A stretch of 64,000 bases of DNA, taken from contig JAETQD010000005.1 of NCBI GenBank assembly GCA_021770825.1, positions 62,001 to 126,000 on the forward strand, read 5' to 3'. The stretch comes from Clostridium sp. (GTDB taxonomy: Bacteria; Bacillota; Clostridia; Lachnospirales; Lachnospiraceae). The position numbers and the translations under genes were made by a program. Shown piece by piece: positions 60,499 to 64,000 of this stretch. Positions within the stretch are counted from its first letter, which is position 1. Each line of letters begins with the position of its first letter. The notes below the pieces were generated by a model that did not search any database, was not told the origin of the DNA, and saw only the letters and a program-made list of their open reading frames with translations.

Positions 60499-61545
60499 AT
60501 GAATCTGGGGCTGAAAAACAGGATGTCCGTCTGCGTGACAGCCGTTTCAAACGAATTTATTGACAACTACATGGCGACAGCCAATGGGGAGTATGTGAAG
60601 GTGTTTTTATACCTTCTGCGCCATGAGGGCGAGGAGATCACCGTCTCCTCCATTGCAGATGCCTTAAATCATACGGATGCCGATGTGAAGCGGGCGCTTG
60701 CTTACTGGGAGGACGCCGGAATCCTGGAACGGGAGCAGACTGAGGCCGCTTCTCCCGCAGAAACGGCGGCCGGAGAGACCCTGGCAACGTCCCAGGCAGT
60801 TTTGGGAACCCCGCTTTTGGAAATCCCAGAGCCGGGAGACAGCTATGAACGCCTGGAGCGGCTCTCGGAGGATGAAGAGTTCTCAGCCCTTTTATATGCG
60901 GTGCAGCAGTATCTGGGGAAGACCTTTACCCAGATTGAGTGTGAGAAATTTGCGTTCTTTTACGATGGTCTTAAAATGTCTGCCGATCTTTTGGAGTATC
61001 TGGCGGAGTACTGCGCCGGAGGCGGCCATGGAAGTATCCGCTATATTGAGAAGGTGGCCCTAAACTGGTATCAGATGGGAATTAAGACCAGGGAGGAGGC
61101 CAGGGATTATACCCTGCGTTTTTCCAGGGATGTGTCGGCAGTGATGAAAGCTTTTGGCCTCACCAACCGCAATCCCGGTACCGCCGAGCTGGAGCTGATG
61201 AAAAAATGGTTCCGGGAATACGGCTTTGACAGCAGCCTGGTTACAGAGGCCTGCAACAGGACCATACGGGCCACGGGAGCGGCCAGCTTCCCCTATGCCG
61301 ATAAAATCTTATCCGGCTGGAAGGAAAACGGCGTGAAGGTCCTGCGGGACGTGGAGGAGCTGGACAAACGGAGGAAGGTGTCCAGAACCCAGAGCCAGAA
61401 CCGGGAGCGGGAGACAGGAAAGAGAACCGCGTCCTCCAACCGGTTCAAGAATTTTGAGGAGAGGTCCTATAACTACGAAGATTATGTCTGGGAAGGGATG
61501 AGAAAGCGGCAGCAGAAGGGAGGAACCGGAGATGGCACTGAGTAA
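60499..61545 (+). CDS. dnaD: DnaD-domain primosome protein
   Basis: 348 residues. N-terminal winged-helix part (about 15-85: FIDNYMATANGEYVKVFLYLLRHEGEEITVSSIADALNHTDADVKRALAYWEDAGIL), a linker, then DnaD-type C-terminal domains, with FTQIECEKFAFFYDGLKMSADLLEYLAEYCAGGGHGSIRYIEKVALNWYQMGI (about 148-200) and a second repeat. It helps DnaA load the replicative helicase. The C terminus is basic. GTGAGGAAAG lies before ATG 60499. It overlaps the ATPase gene by 14 bases. Confidence 0.92.
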   Translation: MNLGLKNRMSVCVTAVSNEFIDNYMATANGEYVKVFLYLLRHEGEEITVSSIADALNHTDADVKRALAYWEDAGILEREQTEAASPAETAAGETLATSQAVLGTPLLEIPEPGDSYERLERLSEDEEFSALLYAVQQYLGKTFTQIECEKFAFFYDGLKMSADLLEYLAEYCAGGGHGSIRYIEKVALNWYQMGIKTREEARDYTLRFSRDVSAVMKAFGLTNRNPGTAELELMKKWFREYGFDSSLVTEACNRTIRATGAASFPYADKILSGWKENGVKVLRDVEELDKRRKVSRTQSQNRERETGKRTASSNRFKNFEERSYNYEDYVWEGMRKRQQKGGTGDGTE

Positions 61546-62530
61546 TTCACAATTTGACGCGATCATGCGGGTGTACAATAAGCGCCAGTTTCAGAACAAA
61601 CGGGAACAGGACGATAGAATCCGGGAAATCTATGAGAAAATTCCGCAGATAGAAGCCTTAAATGATGAGATTGCCGCGTCCATGGCCCAGGCAGGCAGAA
61701 AGAACCTGATGGGAGATGCAGAAGGTGCAAAGGCCCTGAAAAAAGAGGCAGCCCTTTTAAGAGAACAGAAAATCCAGTATCTGAAGCGGAACGGATATCC
61801 GGAAAACTATATGGACATGCAGTATCACTGCAGTCTCTGTAAGGATACGGGACGGGTGGACGGAAAAAAATGCCGCTGTTTTAAGCAGATGGAAATTGAA
61901 ATCCTATACGATCAGTCCAATATCAGGGAAATGCTGGGAAGGGAGAATTTTGATACCCTTTCCATGGCATATTATGACAGAGAGAAGATTGATGAGAAAA
62001 GCAAAATGACCGTCTATGATTATATGTCCATGGTGATTGAGGAGTGCAAGGCGTTTGTGGACCGCTTTGGAGAAGAAAAGGGAAGTATTCTGTTTACGGG
62101 AAATACAGGATGCGGAAAGACCTTTTTAAGCAACTGCATCGCCAGGGAGCTGATACGCAGGTGCTACTCGGTGGTATATCTGACGGCCACAGACATGTTC
62201 GACATTCTCTCAGAAAGCCGCTTTAACGGCAGGGATGAGGAGGACGCAAAGGACAGGGCCGCCTATATTCTGGAATGCGACCTGTTAATCGTGGACGATT
62301 TGGGCACGGAGCTCATCAATACTTTTACGGCGTCCCAGCTTTTTTACTGCATCAATGAACGTCTGAACAGGAAGAAAGGAACCATTATCTCCACCAATCT
62401 GAGCCTGAACCGGATGCGCGATGAGTTCACGGAGCGCGTCACCTCCCGGATTATGAGCCAGTATAAGGTCCTGCCGCTTTTGGGCGAGGATTTACGGCTT
62501 GTGAAGAAGGGGTTCGGGAAATTAGGTTGA
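61532..62530 (+). CDS. dnaC: DnaC/DnaI-like helicase-loader AAA+ ATPase
   Basis: 332 residues. An N-terminal region with a Cys cluster (YHCSLCKDTGRVDGKKCRCFKQ, about 95-116) likely to bind zinc, as in DnaI, then an AAA+ domain: Walker A TGNTGCGKTFLSN, Walker B CDLLIVDDLG and sensor regions ending RLVKKGFGKLG. It loads DnaB-type helicase with the DnaD-like partner. GGGAGG precedes the start. Confidence 0.92.
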   Translation: MALSNSQFDAIMRVYNKRQFQNKREQDDRIREIYEKIPQIEALNDEIAASMAQAGRKNLMGDAEGAKALKKEAALLREQKIQYLKRNGYPENYMDMQYHCSLCKDTGRVDGKKCRCFKQMEIEILYDQSNIREMLGRENFDTLSMAYYDREKIDEKSKMTVYDYMSMVIEECKAFVDRFGEEKGSILFTGNTGCGKTFLSNCIARELIRRCYSVVYLTATDMFDILSESRFNGRDEEDAKDRAAYILECDLLIVDDLGTELINTFTASQLFYCINERLNRKKGTIISTNLSLNRMRDEFTERVTSRIMSQYKVLPLLGEDLRLVKKGFGKLG

Positions 62531-62555
62531 CTTGACAGATGGAAGGTGTTATAAA
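62527..62555 (+). promoter_or_regulatory. Promoter of the PRPP synthetase gene
   Basis: TTGACT (62527-62532, overlapping the dnaC-like stop), 17-base spacer, TATAAA (62550-62555). Confidence 0.6.
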
Positions 62556-62602
62556 GGAAATGCAAGAGGCAGTGATAACCCAATGCGATATGGAGGAAGA
62601 GT

Positions 62603-63781
62603 ATGCTGTACGAAGAGAAACAGATTGAGACAATCCCGGTGGGGCCTTTAGGGTTGATTCCCTTAAAGAGCTGTGAAGGCCTGGGAAAGAAAGTCGATGC
62701 CTGGCTGGCCGACTGGAGAAATGAAAGGGAAAGCGAGCACAAAACAACCATCGCTTTTGCCGGATACCAGAGAGATTCTTACATTGTAGGGTCAAGAACC
62801 CCGCGTTTCGGCTCTGGTGAGGCCAAGGGAGAGATTCTGGAGTCTGTCCGCGGAGACGACTTATACATCATGGTTGATGTATGCAATTACAGCCTGACCT
62901 ATTCCTTAAGCGGAATGGTAAACCACATGTCACCTGATGACCATTACCAGGATTTAAAGCGTGTGATCGCCGCTGTTGGGGGAAAAGCGAGACGTATCAA
63001 CGTGATTATGCCGTTCCTCTATGAGAGCCGCCAGCATAGGAGAACAGGAAGAGAATCCCTGGACTGTTCCCTGGTTCTTCGTGAGCTGGTGAGTATGGGA
63101 GTGGAAAATATCATCACCTTTGATGCCCATGATCCGAGGGTGCAGAATGCGATTCCCTTAAAGGGCTTTGAGACTGTACAACCCATCTATCAGTTCATCA
63201 AACATCTGCTGATGCATGAAAAAGATCTTCAGATCGACAGTGACCATATGATGGTCATCAGCCCGGACGAGGGCGGAATGAACAGAGCTGTGTTCTTTGC
63301 AAACGTCCTGGGACTGGATCTGGGTATGTTCTATAAGCGCCGTGACTACACAAGAGTGGTCAATGGCCGGAACCCCATTGTGGCCCATGAATTCCTGGGA
63401 ACCAGCGTGGAAGGAAAAGATGTGATCATCGTGGATGATATGATTTCTTCCGGTGAGAGTATGCTGGATACCGCTAAGGAATTAAAGAGAAGAAAAGCCA
63501 GAAAGGTATTTGTATGCACCACCTTCGGACTTTTCACCGGCGGTCTTAAGAAATTTGACGAATATTATGAGAACGGAATCATTGACCGGGTGCTGACCAC
63601 CAATCTGGTTTACCAGACACCGGAGCTCTTGTCCAAGCCTTACTACATTGACGTGGATATGAGTAAGTACATTGCCCTGATCATTGATAACCTGAACCAT
63701 GATTCCTCCTTAAGCGAGCTTTTGAATCCCACAGGCCGTATCAACCGCCTGCTGGAGAAGTACCGCGCCGGAGAACGATAA
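62603..63781 (+). CDS. prs: Ribose-phosphate pyrophosphokinase (PRPP synthetase)
   Basis: 392 residues, longer than the usual 315. It keeps the phosphoribosyltransferase/PRPP-synthetase layout: DDLYIMVDVCNYS, INVIMPFLYESRQHRRTGRESL, DAHDPRVQNAIP and the PRPP loop VIIVDDMISSGESMLDTAKEL (classical enzymes have DDMIDTGGT). It makes PRPP for nucleotide, His and Trp synthesis. The longer clostridial form has an N-terminal extension of about 40 residues. ATG 62603 has GGAGGAAG upstream. Confidence 0.9.
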   Translation: MLYEEKQIETIPVGPLGLIPLKSCEGLGKKVDAWLADWRNERESEHKTTIAFAGYQRDSYIVGSRTPRFGSGEAKGEILESVRGDDLYIMVDVCNYSLTYSLSGMVNHMSPDDHYQDLKRVIAAVGGKARRINVIMPFLYESRQHRRTGRESLDCSLVLRELVSMGVENIITFDAHDPRVQNAIPLKGFETVQPIYQFIKHLLMHEKDLQIDSDHMMVISPDEGGMNRAVFFANVLGLDLGMFYKRRDYTRVVNGRNPIVAHEFLGTSVEGKDVIIVDDMISSGESMLDTAKELKRRKARKVFVCTTFGLFTGGLKKFDEYYENGIIDRVLTTNLVYQTPELLSKPYYIDVDMSKYIALIIDNLNHDSSLSELLNPTGRINRLLEKYRAGER

Positions 63782-63815
63782 AATTAAAATTACAGGACTT
63801 CCCTCTGCCAGGCAG

Positions 63816-63863
63816 TTGCAGAAGTTTGTCGAAATATGGTATAATTGTTACGATACGACAAAC
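63816..63863 (+). promoter_or_regulatory. Promoter of rpoN with -10 inside an 8-base inverted repeat
   Basis: TTGCAG (63816-63821), 18-base spacer, TATAAT (63840-63845). GTTTGTCG (63824-63831) and CGACAAAC (63856-63863) flank the -10 symmetrically and are perfect inverted repeats, a likely repressor site. Confidence 0.6.
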
Positions 63864-63877
63864 TACATGCAAGAACG

Positions 63878-63897
63878 CCGGCCCGGATCCGGGCCGG
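63878..63897. repeat. Perfect 20-base GC-rich palindrome in the rpoN leader
   Basis: CCGGCCCGGATCCGGGCCGG is its own reverse complement and would form a very stable hairpin. It is followed by AAAAAGG, not T, so it is not a terminator for rpoN; it lies about 20 bases before the start codon. Confidence 0.8.
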
Positions 63898-63918
63898 AAA
63901 AAGGCAGGGGGAATTTTT

Positions 63919-64000
63919 TTGGAAATTAAAGCGGATCTTTCCCTTCAAACAAAACAGGTCTTATCACAGGTGCAGATGCAGTCGTTGAATATTCTTAGTA
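63919..64000 (+). CDS. rpoN: RNA polymerase sigma-54 factor, first 27 codons (cut by window edge)
   Basis: From TTG 63919 (GGGGG upstream) the frame reads EIKADLSLQTKQVLSQVQMQSLNILS, the Gln-rich region I that begins clostridial sigma-54 proteins and contacts activators. The frame stays open to the edge. Sigma-54 needs enhancer-binding proteins, none of which is in the window. The identification rests on this short but characteristic N terminus. Confidence 0.78.
   Translation, partial: MEIKADLSLQTKQVLSQVQMQSLNILS

Noticed and set aside
1-64000. CRISPR arrays, prophage, insertion sequences, tRNA or rRNA genes
   Set aside because: I looked for regular direct repeats, transposase or integrase motifs and tRNA T-loops and recognised none; by-eye search can miss single tRNAs.

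Overview
The window looks like chromosomal DNA from a spore-forming, Gram-positive anaerobe of the Lachnospiraceae (Clostridium cluster XIVa type). Evidence seen: moderate GC, strong AGGAGG ribosome sites, a YyaC-type spore protein, a Gram-positive tad pilus locus with DUF5702 and DUF6382-FHA proteins, a Trp T-box, a two-subunit glycine decarboxylase, a CBS/DRTGG pyrophosphatase and a Nit1-like amidase. No rRNA, tRNA, CRISPR array, insertion sequence or prophage was recognised.

Layout. 1-2742 (minus strand): glgB (cut by the window edge), a GH13 glucosidase, a DUF2508 protein and an ArsR repressor. 2898-12950 (plus): a compact tad type IVb pilus operon whose first gene, a prepilin peptidase, carries an in-frame TGA; a second, intact peptidase lies near the end. 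13060-15887: a TIGR00300 protein, rhomboid protease, HIT protein and ECF sigma factor. 15884-25293: murG, a DUF4367-like membrane protein, a secreted protein, a TSCPD protein, mtnN, pgi, conserved Lachnospiraceae unknowns and a secreted M15 peptidase. 25448-36063: yyaC, a LysM protein with what looks like a dead JAMM domain, DUF5711, transketolase, glucokinase, pyrophosphatase, flavin reductase, a shikimate-kinase-like protein and cysK. 36117-39934: an M20 amidohydrolase diverging from a T-box-controlled trpBA.

40014-58704 is the most unusual part. First comes gntR, asd, an aspartokinase-like gene and a creatininase-family gene, with two matching operator palindromes (ATTGT-N2-ACAAT). Then a 9 kb minus-strand operon (RraA-like protein, five-gene peptide-type ABC transporter, gcvPA, gcvPB) diverges from a plus-strand creatininase-family gene, a Nit1-like amidase gene and a second gntR. 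I infer an uptake and breakdown route for an amide- or peptide-like compound that ends in glycine cleavage. Between these lie DUF1576, VanZ and a preQ1-riboswitch-controlled queT.

58846-64000: murC, then an intergenic region dense in abutting DnaA boxes just upstream of dnaD-like and dnaC-like helicase-loading genes, then a PRPP synthetase and the first codons of rpoN.
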